The notes under the pieces are model-generated. The model was given only the letters and a program-made list of their open reading frames with translations. It was not told the DNA's origin and made no database searches. Made by a program: the position numbers and the translations under genes. DNA of 64,000 nucleotides from Anaerotruncus colihominis (lineage in GTDB: Bacteria > Bacillota > Clostridia > Oscillospirales > Ruminococcaceae). The stretch spans positions 1,426,001-1,490,000 of the forward strand of contig CP102255.1 of NCBI GenBank assembly GCA_025146135.1, in the 5' to 3' direction. Position 1 is the stretch's first letter. Each line of letters opens with the position of its first letter. Positions 9,432 through 17,476 of the stretch are shown here, piece by piece.

Positions 9432-10112
9432 TCAAATGCGTTCGACCAGCCCCAACGTCAGTTTGGCACAACGGTGCGCCGCCTGTTCGACAAAGGTGTC
9501 GAAATCCATCTCTCCGTTGTCGTCCGCGCCGTCTGAGATACAGCGCAGGATGGCAAACGGCAGATTATTGAGGTAACAGACATGTCCGACCGCCGCGCCT
9601 TCCATCTCTGTCGCGTCGCCATGCGTGTCGGAAATGATACGCGCTTTGACGATGGAATCTGTGATGAACTGGTCGCCGGATACAACGCGCCCGCGGATAC
9701 AATGCAGCCCCAGTTCGGTGCAGACGGTTTCCGCCAGCTCCGCGAGCCGCGCGTCCGTGGGGAAACAATCACAGTTTGGGAAATTGTCCCTGAGCAGAGA
9801 GGCGGGGAACAGGTCGTGATACATGACATCGTTTGCAACAATGATATCAAAAATATGCAGCTTGTCCGATAATGCGCCTGCGACGCCGCTGAACACGATG
9901 CATTCGACACCGAAATTGGAAATCATCATCTGTGCGCAGGCCGCCGCGTTGACCTTGCCGATGCCGCCTGTCGCCGCGATAATGTCCTTGCCGGCATATT
10001 CGGCGCAGTAAAACGTGCAGCGTCCTATCTGCGCGGTGCGCCCATGGGCCAGGGCCTGCTTGATAAGCGCGAATTCATTGTCCATCGCGCAGATGATACC
10101 GATTTTTTTCAT
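9432..10112 (-). CDS. mtnN: 5'-methylthioadenosine/S-adenosylhomocysteine nucleosidase
   Basis: MtnN hydrolyses methylthioadenosine and S-adenosylhomocysteine to adenine plus the thioribose or ribosyl-homocysteine, for methionine salvage and recycling after SAM-dependent reactions. The protein has 226 residues. It begins MKKIGIICAMDNEFALI with the catalytic N-terminal Glu region, then GGIGKVNAA, FSGVAGAL, GDQF, TEMEGAA and SDGAD, all family motifs. On the minus strand the ATG is preceded by gggaggtc. It stands alone, facing the MATE gene. Confidence 0.95.
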   Translation of the reverse strand: MKKIGIICAMDNEFALIKQALAHGRTAQIGRCTFYCAEYAGKDIIAATGGIGKVNAAACAQMMISNFGVECIVFSGVAGALSDKLHIFDIIVANDVMYHDLFPASLLRDNFPNCDCFPTDARLAELAETVCTELGLHCIRGRVVSGDQFITDSIVKARIISDTHGDATEMEGAAVGHVCYLNNLPFAILRCISDGADDNGEMDFDTFVEQAAHRCAKLTLGLVERI

Positions 10113-10363
10113 AAATAGACCTCCCGTCGATTGCTTACAATAAATCTATTTTATCGGATTGGCCATGGGAATGCAAGGCCAGGCTGGTCATAATGCGGCG
10201 CATGTGATAATATAAGTGTAATGACGCACGGCGGCAGCCGCGCGTTTGATGAATGTTTCTGCCCGGTTTTGACACAATAGGAGCTGTTGACATGGGAAGG
10301 GCCGTAAAACGCAGACTCTGTCAACAGAATCGCATATCGGGGAAAGCTAAGGAGCGTGGATAC

Positions 10364-12085
10364 ATGGAACAGCGCCGTGGACATGGCTATCTTTACGGCA
10401 CAATGGTATTGGCGGTTGGGACGGTCATTGTCAAGCTGATCGGCGTATTTTTCAAAATCCCGCTGACAAATATTCTCGGCGGCGTCGGTATGAGCTATTT
10501 CAACGTCGCCTACGAGCTTTACTATCCTCTTTACGCGCTGTTTGTTTCAGGCGTACCGGTGGCCGTTTCCAAGCTGGTCAGCGAAAGCGTCGCCAAGGGA
10601 CGCGCGCGCGACGCGGAAAAATTGCTACGCTTGTCTGTAGGCGCTTTTGTCGTAATTGGGATCGTGGGTTCCGCTCTGATGTATTTTGGGGCGGGCTGGT
10701 TTTCCCAGCGTGTCAACAATCCACCGGCGGCGCTCGCTGTGCGTATGCTTTCACCCGCGCTGCTTTTCGGCTGCGTGATGGCGGCGCTGCGCGGTTATTG
10801 GCAGGGGATGCAGAATATGGTTCCAACGGCCGTCTCGCAGGTCGTAGAGGCAGTGGCAAAGCTTGTGCTGGGACTGACGCTTGCATACGCGGCGACAGCC
10901 ATAGGAATGGCTGAATATGCGCGTGCCGGCACCGTATTCGGGGCGCCGTGCGATTCCGCCGAGCAGGCGCAGATTGCGGTTCTTCCGTATGCGGCGGCGG
11001 GTGCGATCCTGGGCGTGACGCTCAGTATGGCGTGCGGCTCGCTTTATATGCTGACACGCCGGCGCGTCCGTGTGGATAAGGCGGCCCCGCCGCCTGCGCC
11101 GGGCGGAGAGCTGCTGCACAGGCTGGCCGCGATCGCGATCCCGGTTTGTGTTGCGTCCGTAATCGCGAATCTGACCTCGTTTATAGATCTGATTTCCGTG
11201 ATGAACCGATTGACCGCGGCGATCGGGCGCGCGCCGCAAACTGTTTGGGGCATGTATGACGGCATGATTCCGGCCGGCGTCGATCAGGGAATGCTCGCTT
11301 CATATCTGTATGGATGCTACTCAGGTCTTGCGGTTCCGGTTTATAACCTGGTTCCATCCCTGACAGCGACCATCGGCATCAGCCTGCTGCCCGCTGTTTC
11401 CGCCGCTTGGGCGACGCGCAACAGCCGCGTGTTTGAGCAGAACGCTGCGTCGGCGCTGCGGATCGCATCGCTCATTGCGATGCCGGCTGGTATCGGTATC
11501 TGCGTACTCGCCGGCCCGGTCATGCGGCTCTTATATTTCTCCAAGCCAATGGAGGCGGCTGTAATCGCGCCTGCCCTGCGTTTTATGGGCCTCAGCGCGA
11601 TCTTTGTGGCGGTTTCGCTGCCGGTCAATGCCATTTTGCAGGCAATCGGCCGCGCCGACCTGCCGGTTAAACTGCTGTTTGCCGGTGGGCTGATGAAGTT
11701 GGCGCTCAATTTTGTTTTGGTCGCAATCCCGCAGCTCAATATACAGGCCGCGCCCATCGGGACGCTTGTCTGCTACTGTTTTGTGCTTTTTGTCAGCCTG
11801 TCCCGGTTGGTAAATTTGACCAGCGTGCGCATCCGGGTGCTCCCTGTTTTTGGGAAACCGCTTTTTGCCGCCGTTTGCTGCGGAGCCGCCGCATGGGCCG
11901 CAAACGGCCTTCTGGAGCGGATTTGCGGGGGAACGATCGCTACGATGGGAGCGGTGGCGGCCGGCGCCGCGACATATCTGGCGGTTGTACTGCTGACACG
12001 GACATTAACGAAGGAGGACGTTACCATGCTGCCGGGCGGAGAAAAGTTTGCAAAGCTACTTGAAAAGCGGTCCCTTTTAGGGTAG
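10364..12085 (+). CDS. Polysaccharide/lipid flippase, SpoVB/YabM (MOP superfamily)
   Basis: A 573-residue polytopic membrane protein (about 14 hydrophobic segments) of the MviN/SpoVB/Wzx branch of the MOP superfamily, which flips lipid-linked oligosaccharides or lipid II. It is followed by mazG, hup and rqcP, matching the Bacillus order yabM-yabN-yabO, so YabM is the nearest label. ATG 10364 has taaggag at 10348-10354; an in-frame ATG at 10253 would add a charged 37-residue leader without membrane character. Lipid-linked glycan export is inferred; the substrate is unknown. Confidence 0.85.
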   Translation: MEQRRGHGYLYGTMVLAVGTVIVKLIGVFFKIPLTNILGGVGMSYFNVAYELYYPLYALFVSGVPVAVSKLVSESVAKGRARDAEKLLRLSVGAFVVIGIVGSALMYFGAGWFSQRVNNPPAALAVRMLSPALLFGCVMAALRGYWQGMQNMVPTAVSQVVEAVAKLVLGLTLAYAATAIGMAEYARAGTVFGAPCDSAEQAQIAVLPYAAAGAILGVTLSMACGSLYMLTRRRVRVDKAAPPPAPGGELLHRLAAIAIPVCVASVIANLTSFIDLISVMNRLTAAIGRAPQTVWGMYDGMIPAGVDQGMLASYLYGCYSGLAVPVYNLVPSLTATIGISLLPAVSAAWATRNSRVFEQNAASALRIASLIAMPAGIGICVLAGPVMRLLYFSKPMEAAVIAPALRFMGLSAIFVAVSLPVNAILQAIGRADLPVKLLFAGGLMKLALNFVLVAIPQLNIQAAPIGTLVCYCFVLFVSLSRLVNLTSVRIRVLPVFGKPLFAAVCCGAAAWAANGLLERICGGTIATMGAVAAGAATYLAVVLLTRTLTKEDVTMLPGGEKFAKLLEKRSLLG

Positions 12086-12131
12086 AATACTTAAGTACCG
12101 CTAAAATGGCTTGAAAAGGGGGCTTGCGCCG

Positions 12132-12935
12132 ATGCCGGCCGCTTTTGAACGCAAGGCGTCCTACAGGATCGAGGATCTGCTGCGCATCATGGAAATACTG
12201 CGTTCCAAGGAAGGCTGTCCTTGGGACCGGGAACAGGATCACCATTCCATCCGCAAAAATTTTGTTGAGGAAACATATGAGGCCTGCGAAGCGATTGACC
12301 GCGAGGACACGGATTTGCTGCGCGAGGAATTGGGCGACGTGCTTTTGCAGATTGTGTTTCACGCGCGCATGGAGGAGGAGGCAGGCTCGTTTTGCTTTGA
12401 CGATGTCTGCGACGGCATCTGCAAGAAGCTGATCCTGCGGCATCCGCATGTATTTGGCGATACGCAGGTTTCAGGGAGCGGAGATGTGCTCGTTAACTGG
12501 GATCGGATCAAGCAGGAGAGCAAAGGGCAGAAAACGGCGGCCGAGACGCTTAGAAGCGTCAGCCCGGCGCTTCCGGCGCTGATGCGCAGCGAGAAGGTGC
12601 AGCACCGCGCGGCCAAGGTTGGGTTCGATTATCCAAGCGGCGCGATGGCGCTTGACGATCTTGCCAGCGAATTGGACGAGCTGCGGGAGGCGGTCGCGGA
12701 AAACGCCGCCGCGCATATCGACGAGGAGCTTGGCGATCTGCTGTTCGCCGCGGTCAATGTTTCCCGCTTTGCCGGGATTGATGCGGAGGAGAGCTTAAAC
12801 CGCGCCTGTAATAAGTTTATCGGCCGGTTTACAAACGTTGAACAGCTCGCTGCACAGCGGGGGATCGATATGAAAGCTTCGTCGATTGAAAAGCTGGACG
12901 AGCTTTGGCGTGAAGCGAAGCGTATGAATCGATGA
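12132..12935 (+). CDS. mazG: Nucleoside triphosphate pyrophosphohydrolase MazG
   Basis: MazG hydrolyses (d)NTPs to NMP and pyrophosphate and is thought to clean the nucleotide pool. The 267-residue protein has two MazG repeats. The first has WDREQDHHSIRKNFVEETYE and EELGDVLLQIVFHA; the second has LASELDELREAV and EELGDLLFAAVNVSRF. The Glu/Asp metal-binding residues are present. Bacillus YabN carries an extra N-terminal tetrapyrrole-methylase domain, which is missing here. ATG 12132 has aaaaggggg at about ten bases; the TTG at 12111 has no such site. Confidence 0.93.
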   Translation: MPAAFERKASYRIEDLLRIMEILRSKEGCPWDREQDHHSIRKNFVEETYEACEAIDREDTDLLREELGDVLLQIVFHARMEEEAGSFCFDDVCDGICKKLILRHPHVFGDTQVSGSGDVLVNWDRIKQESKGQKTAAETLRSVSPALPALMRSEKVQHRAAKVGFDYPSGAMALDDLASELDELREAVAENAAAHIDEELGDLLFAAVNVSRFAGIDAEESLNRACNKFIGRFTNVEQLAAQRGIDMKASSIEKLDELWREAKRMNR

Positions 12936-12995
12936 GCGTTTTGTCCAGGCATTTAATGTCTGAAGATATATTTATTTTATGGAGGGCTTTTAAAA

Positions 12996-13274
12996 ATGAC
13001 GAAAGCAGAATTGATTACCGCTGTTGCGGAAAAATCGGGACTTTCTAAAAAGGACAGCGAAAAAGCTGTCGGCGCGATCGTAGAGACGATCACCGAGGCA
13101 CTGAAAGCGGGCGATAAGGTCGCGCTTGTCGGGTTCGGCACCTTTGAGACAAAGCACCGCAAGGAACGCCAGGGCATCAACCCGATCACCCAGAAGCCGA
13201 TTACGATCGCGGCGGCGACAGTTCCTGCGTTCAGCGCGGGAAAAGCTCTCAAGGATGCTGTCGCCGGCAAGTAA
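12996..13274 (+). CDS. hup: HU-family DNA-binding protein
   Basis: A 92-residue histone-like protein that bends and compacts DNA. The sequence MTKAELITAVAEKSGLSKKD, the GFGTFE motif and the DNA-contacting arm around QGINPITQKPITIAA are typical, and the C-terminus PAFSAGKALKDAVAGK fits. ATG 12996 has ggagggc upstream. It sits between mazG and rqcP, as in many Clostridia. Confidence 0.96.
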   Translation: MTKAELITAVAEKSGLSKKDSEKAVGAIVETITEALKAGDKVALVGFGTFETKHRKERQGINPITQKPITIAAATVPAFSAGKALKDAVAGK

Positions 13275-13303
13275 GGTAAAAAGCCACATGCAGGGGGGTG
13301 AGG

Positions 13304-13328
13304 GCCTGCCGCTTCGCGGCAGGCTTTT
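13304..13328 (+). terminator. Intrinsic terminator/attenuator after hup
   Basis: A 9-bp stem gcctgccgc / gcggcaggc followed by TTTT lies between hup and rqcP. It would separate abundant hup mRNA from the rest of the run. Confidence 0.75.
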
Positions 13329-13366
13329 GCCATACATGTGTCTGTTTCTGTGACGGAGGATTTTTT

Positions 13367-13609
13367 GTGAGACTTGATAAATATTTGAAGGTGACGCGCT
13401 TGATCAAACGGCGCACCGTTGCCAATGAGGCCTGCGACGCTGGACGCATTGTGGTCAATGGCAAGGTTGCGCGCGCTTCCTACGATGTGAAGGAGGGCGA
13501 CGTCATCGAAATTAATCTTGGGCAGAAGCCGCTGAAAGTAAAGGTCGTCAAGGTCAGCGAATATGCGACAAAGGACACGGCCGCCGAAGCATACACCGTG
13601 ATTGAGTAG
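13367..13609 (+). CDS. rqcP: S4-domain RNA-binding protein RqcP (YabO)
   Basis: RqcP acts in ribosome-associated quality control, stabilising the P-site tRNA while RqcH adds alanine tails to stalled chains. The 80-residue protein is almost entirely an S4 domain: MRLDKYLKVTRLIKRRTVANE, GRIVVNGKVARASYDVKEGD. The start is GTG 13367 with ggagga at 13356-13360; a longer frame from 13298 would begin within the terminator. In Bacillus the next genes are yabP, yabQ and divIC; here a strong terminator and an opposite-strand gene follow instead. Confidence 0.93.
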   Translation: MRLDKYLKVTRLIKRRTVANEACDAGRIVVNGKVARASYDVKEGDVIEINLGQKPLKVKVVKVSEYATKDTAAEAYTVIE

Positions 13610-13614
13610 GAACA

Positions 13615-13658
13615 AAAAAGGGCATGGCGCGGAATATTATCCGCGCCATGCCCTTTTT
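13615..13658. terminator. Bidirectional terminator between rqcP and phosphatase
   Basis: A 19-bp near-perfect stem with flanking A5 and T5 tracts lies between convergent genes, with a six-base AT loop. Confidence 0.9.
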
Positions 13659-13670
13659 AGATGGAACGTA

Positions 13671-14969
13671 TTACCCTGGTGTTGTCAGCAAAGCGTCAAG
13701 CGGCTTTCCCTGTGCCCAAGGCATCGAAAGCCCAAGCAGACGCGCAATGGTGACCGGTTCATCGATCAGGTCGGCCTGTTCCACAAGCGCGCCCTGCCGG
13801 ACGTCGGGACCTTTCAGCGCGAAAAAGGGGGATTGACCGCGGGCGGGGTCGTGCCCGTGGTTGGCCCGATAGGAAAGGCCCGCGTCCGTTAAGGAACACA
13901 TGAGGGAATCCCCTTCCCATTCATCACGGAACAGTACGCCGGGCGCCCCCTCGAGCACAAACGAGAACGGCCCGTCCAGATGGAACAGTTTCTTTGCCTG
14001 GCTGCGGTCATATACAGCCGCAATGCCCAGGTACTCACGTATTCTTTCGTCGTTCAACATGGCATGGACAGCGGGAACATCCGATGGGTCGGCGACATAG
14101 ACCTGTGCAGAACAGCAGGCCGAATGCGACTGCGCCCGCCAATGCAAGCTGTCCGATCCCGTTTCCGGTGTCAGAAATCCGCGTTTTCGCAGCAGCACAT
14201 TTGGATAGGACGCGCGGTCGACAGGGACTTGACCATGATCGCTGCAAAGTGCGACCGTTGTCTCCTCCAGGATTCCGAGAGCGTCAAGCTCACGCAGCAG
14301 GCCGTCCAAAAGACGGCCTGTGCGCTTGACAGCCTCCCATACCTGCGTCGAGTCAAGCCCCCCGTAATGCTTGGCGTTGTCGATCTGGCAGACATGCGCA
14401 TAGATCAGCGGCGGATTGCCCATATGGATGACACGGTGCAAACATGCAAAAACAAATTCATCAAGCATCGGCTGTTGGAAGCCTCGCGGGATGGAACCGA
14501 CCTCCGGCCAGATTTCGCGGATGAACGGCGCGCTGCCGGCCCTGCACATTGGTTCAAAAAAACCGCTGTCGGGGTCGCCGTCCCAAATTTCCGGGATCAG
14601 ATAATCGACAGGGGCGTTTCCCATGCACGGCCAGAGGATACAGCCGGAACGCAGGCCGGCCGCGCGCGCCGCATGGAAAATGGTGGGGCGGCGAATTTGA
14701 TCGTGATAGAAGATCCACGGCCTTCGGCGGGTTTCAGGCAAAAACAATTCGTTGTTAAACACGCCGCTTTCCTCTGGCCAGCAGCCGCAGGCCATGGCGG
14801 CATGGCAGGGATAGGTCAGCGACGGATAGACGCTTCGGATATGGCGCGCCAGCGCGCCGCGTTCCCAGAACCATGAAAACCCGGTCAGGTCACGGGCTTT
14901 GGAAAAATCCTCAAATGTCATGGCATCCAAAGAGAGAACGATCACTTTATGAGATAGCTGCTTGGGCAT
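13671..14969 (-). CDS. Alkaline phosphatase superfamily phosphodiesterase/pyrophosphatase
   Basis: A 432-residue enzyme of the type I phosphodiesterase/nucleotide pyrophosphatase branch. Metal and nucleophile motifs are visible: VLSLDAM (Asp15), SLTYPCHAAM with the nucleophile Thr at about 52, CSDHGQVPVD and NHGHDPA. No signal peptide is seen, so a cytoplasmic location is likely. ATG 14969 (minus strand) has gggaggtc upstream; a TTG 15 bases earlier overlaps that site. It is transcribed away from the nitrogenase-like operon and shares a 167-base control region with its regulator gene. The substrate is unknown; phosphodiesters, pyrophosphates or phosphonates are possible. Confidence 0.85.
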   Translation of the reverse strand: MPKQLSHKVIVLSLDAMTFEDFSKARDLTGFSWFWERGALARHIRSVYPSLTYPCHAAMACGCWPEESGVFNNELFLPETRRRPWIFYHDQIRRPTIFHAARAAGLRSGCILWPCMGNAPVDYLIPEIWDGDPDSGFFEPMCRAGSAPFIREIWPEVGSIPRGFQQPMLDEFVFACLHRVIHMGNPPLIYAHVCQIDNAKHYGGLDSTQVWEAVKRTGRLLDGLLRELDALGILEETTVALCSDHGQVPVDRASYPNVLLRKRGFLTPETGSDSLHWRAQSHSACCSAQVYVADPSDVPAVHAMLNDERIREYLGIAAVYDRSQAKKLFHLDGPFSFVLEGAPGVLFRDEWEGDSLMCSLTDAGLSYRANHGHDPARGQSPFFALKGPDVRQGALVEQADLIDEPVTIARLLGLSMPWAQGKPLDALLTTPG

Positions 14970-15003
14970 GAAAAGACCTCCCAACGTGTAAACGGATAGT
15001 AGA

Positions 15004-15032
15004 TTTATATAATATTATTTGTTTTTTGTCAA
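15004..15032 (-). promoter_or_regulatory. Strong promoter for the phosphatase gene
   Basis: On the minus strand a consensus TTGACA (15027-15032) is followed after 17 AT-rich bases by TATAAA (15004-15009), 35 bases before the ATG. Confidence 0.75.
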
Positions 15033-15059
15033 ATCTCAAAATGAATTTAGTAAAATTGG

Positions 15060-15088
15060 TTGACAAGAACAAAATAAAGTGTTACCCT
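15060..15088 (+). promoter_or_regulatory. Candidate promoter for the nitrogenase-like operon
   Basis: TTGACA (15060-15065) and TACCCT (15083-15088) with 17-base spacing lie 49 bases upstream of the regulator start. The -10 box is weak, as expected of a controlled promoter. The divergent phosphatase promoter begins only 28 bases away. Confidence 0.5.
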
Positions 15089-15136
15089 TAGATTACAGAA
15101 AACTGTATATTGTTTTTAAACGAAAGGGGGAGCGTA

Positions 15137-16066
15137 TTGAGAGGGTTGACCAACAAGCAGGACGCGGTGCGGCGAGCCCTGGCGCGTGAATTTATCACCA
15201 TGGTTTTCCGCGGGGAAAACAACAAGCTCTCCGGGATCAAGGAATATGCGGACCGCTTCGGCGTCGGCGCGGGAACGGTGCAGGGTGCGCTGGCTGATTT
15301 GAAGGCCGCGGGAGCCGTTTCCCTAAAGGCCTGCGGCGCACAGGGAACATACATAGAAAGCGCCGACCGCAGCCGCCTTTTGGAGATGTGCGAGTACGAT
15401 ATTTTTATCGGGCTGCTCCCGCTCGACAGCAGCCTGTGCGTTAAAGGAATGGCTACCGGTATTTTCGAAGCATTCACCGAATACCGTCTGCCGATTCATA
15501 TTCTGTTTGCCCGCGGCTCCCGCAACCGAGCCGGAATATTGCTGCGTGAAAAGTGCGACTTTGTTGTGATGAGCCTGTGTGCATATTCATATATGCACAA
15601 GAATGCCCGCGACGAGCGCCGCGATCTTTGTTCCATCGGTACGATCAGCGGCTATCCAAGCGAGCATGTATTTATCACAAAGAGGGATGCGCCATTCTCC
15701 ATGGCAGAAACACAGGTGGCATACGACGCATTCTCCTACGACCAGATAGCCATTATGGAAAGTCTGGGAAAGCAGCACAACCGTTATGGCGAATGTCTCG
15801 GTGTTCAGTTGCCGGAGCTGGTGCGGCGCGGTGAAGTGGAGTCCGCGCTCGTGGAACGAAAAGGCTTGGGCTGTGCGGATGATTTTGACGTTCATCCCAT
15901 CGAACACTTGCCGGCGCAGATGCAAAGAAACCTGGGTGAAAGCGTGGTCGTGGTTCGCGGCAGCGATCACAACCTGTCCGACCTGTTGAGCTTGGTGCTG
16001 ACCTCCGGTCTGGTTTGTCAAGTGCAACGGGAGATTTTGGAGGAAAAACGGATCGTCACATATTGA
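15137..16066 (+). CDS. YhfZ-type (GntR-like) transcriptional regulator
   Basis: A 309-residue protein with an N-terminal winged-helix region (LSGIKEYADRFGVGAGTVQGALADLKAAGAVSL in the first 65 residues, read as helix-turn-helix plus wing) and a large C-terminal domain (GTYIESADRSRLL onward; EHVFITKRDAPFSMAE) resembling the YhfZ ligand-binding domain. YhfZ proteins are poorly characterised GntR-like regulators. The TTG start at 15137 is fixed by gaaaggggg seven bases upstream. It is the first gene of the nitrogenase-like operon, with a 36-base gap to the next gene, and faces the phosphatase gene. It probably senses a substrate or product of this system; repression or activation cannot be told from sequence. 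Confidence 0.65.
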   Translation: MRGLTNKQDAVRRALAREFITMVFRGENNKLSGIKEYADRFGVGAGTVQGALADLKAAGAVSLKACGAQGTYIESADRSRLLEMCEYDIFIGLLPLDSSLCVKGMATGIFEAFTEYRLPIHILFARGSRNRAGILLREKCDFVVMSLCAYSYMHKNARDERRDLCSIGTISGYPSEHVFITKRDAPFSMAETQVAYDAFSYDQIAIMESLGKQHNRYGECLGVQLPELVRRGEVESALVERKGLGCADDFDVHPIEHLPAQMQRNLGESVVVVRGSDHNLSDLLSLVLTSGLVCQVQREILEEKRIVTY

Positions 16067-16102
16067 CGTGAGCTTGGGCGTTTTGTTAAGAAGGGTATAC
16101 AT

Positions 16103-17476
16103 ATGCAGAAATATATCGGCGGTATCGAAGGGTTCCTGGAGCAGGACGCCGCAAAGGAGTCGGCTTTCTGGGCGGATTATCAGGTGCTCGGTCCCATGTT
16201 TGCGGCCCTGCGCATGTTTATGACAATGGATGATGTGCTGACGGTGATTGTCGGCGCCAAGGGCTGCGCGTATCATCTCAATTTTACAATTGTGGCGTGG
16301 GGAGAGATCGACTTCTTCCTGGGAAAACGTCCGTTGCCCGTGCTGGAGTACCGGCAGCAGCAAATTGCACTGGGCGATTTTACCCCGCCTGAGGACTGGC
16401 TTCGCCGCATGAAAAAGTTGTGCGGCGTCTATAGAGCCAGACGGATCGTCCTTTTGCCCACGGACGCGCTGCTTCTGTGCGGCGCCGACCTTGCAGGCGT
16501 TGCAGGAGAGATTCAAAAATTCACCGGAATTCAGACCGAGGCTCTGGAAATCGCGGGGATGTCGAGTCCCAATCAGTGGGCGGGCTACGACGCCGCTCTG
16601 GAGGCTCTCTATCGTCCGTATCTCGGCAAGTCCTACCGGCATGAAAAATCGGTCAACCTGGTGGGCTGGATGTGGCCGTCGCGCCACAGGGGACATGAAA
16701 TCGGATGCTGTATCGATATGCTCAAAGAGCTTCAAATTCCGGTGAATGCGGTGATTTCCGGCGGTTCCTCCCTGGCGGACATTGAAAAGAGTATGCACGC
16801 CGGTGCGAACGCGCTTGTCTGCTCGTCGGTGATGGGGAACTTGCTCCAACGCCTTGACGAGGAGGGGATTCGCCTTGCGGGGCCGCGCGCGCCGTACGGC
16901 TTTTCCGGAACGCGCGAATGGCTCACAAGCATTGCGGATGTATTGGAGCTGCCGGTTTATGATGGCATCGACGCGATGGAAAAGCGGTACAGGGACTTGT
17001 TCGAGAAGAACCGGGAGCAGCTCAGTGGCAAGAAGGTTTTTGTCAGCGGCGGCCCGGGCCGCCTGATCGGCTTGTTGCACACATTGGCCGACTATGGGAT
17101 GGATATCCAGGCGGCAGCCATGTTCTGGCCTCATGCGTGGAGCCAGGAGGATATCCGCCACATGCTGCGGGATCACGGCGTTAAAATGAAGGAATTCATT
17201 CTTTCGCCAGGTCTGGATGATCTGGAGCGCGTCGCCTGTCAATACGACGTGGATGTCTGGCTCGGCGGCTATCAGGAGCAGCACACCTGCAAGAGGCATG
17301 GGATTCCATTCGTCCCGATCACCGTTTACACGGTTCCGCATGTGGGCTTTGAAGGGGCTGTCAACCTCGGAAACAAGCTGCTGCTGGCGATGTCGGGCTA
17401 TTCCTTCACGGAAAGCCAGTTTATAGCAAGGGAGGTAGAGGGCGTCATATGTCCATCGAACGACTCGAACCAATGA
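16103..17476 (+). CDS. Nitrogenase component 1-like protein, NifK/BchB-like subunit
   Basis: A 457-residue member of the nitrogenase component-1 (oxidoreductase) family. The N-terminal VIVGAKGCAYHLNF aligns by eye with the HGSQGC region of NifK, giving Cys55 as a likely cluster ligand; the other two P-cluster cysteines of NifK appear to be replaced (Tyr26, Asp121). The C-terminal GIPFVPI, then PHVGFEGAVNL, resembles the end of NifK/BchB (GYEG or GFEG). A FeMo-cofactor His ligand of NifD type is not evident. It overlaps the next gene by 28 bases, so the two subunits are probably made in equal amounts. It is not a tetrapyrrole or N2 enzyme by any clear signature; the substrate is unknown. Confidence 0.85.
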   Translation: MQKYIGGIEGFLEQDAAKESAFWADYQVLGPMFAALRMFMTMDDVLTVIVGAKGCAYHLNFTIVAWGEIDFFLGKRPLPVLEYRQQQIALGDFTPPEDWLRRMKKLCGVYRARRIVLLPTDALLLCGADLAGVAGEIQKFTGIQTEALEIAGMSSPNQWAGYDAALEALYRPYLGKSYRHEKSVNLVGWMWPSRHRGHEIGCCIDMLKELQIPVNAVISGGSSLADIEKSMHAGANALVCSSVMGNLLQRLDEEGIRLAGPRAPYGFSGTREWLTSIADVLELPVYDGIDAMEKRYRDLFEKNREQLSGKKVFVSGGPGRLIGLLHTLADYGMDIQAAAMFWPHAWSQEDIRHMLRDHGVKMKEFILSPGLDDLERVACQYDVDVWLGGYQEQHTCKRHGIPFVPITVYTVPHVGFEGAVNLGNKLLLAMSGYSFTESQFIAREVEGVICPSNDSNQ

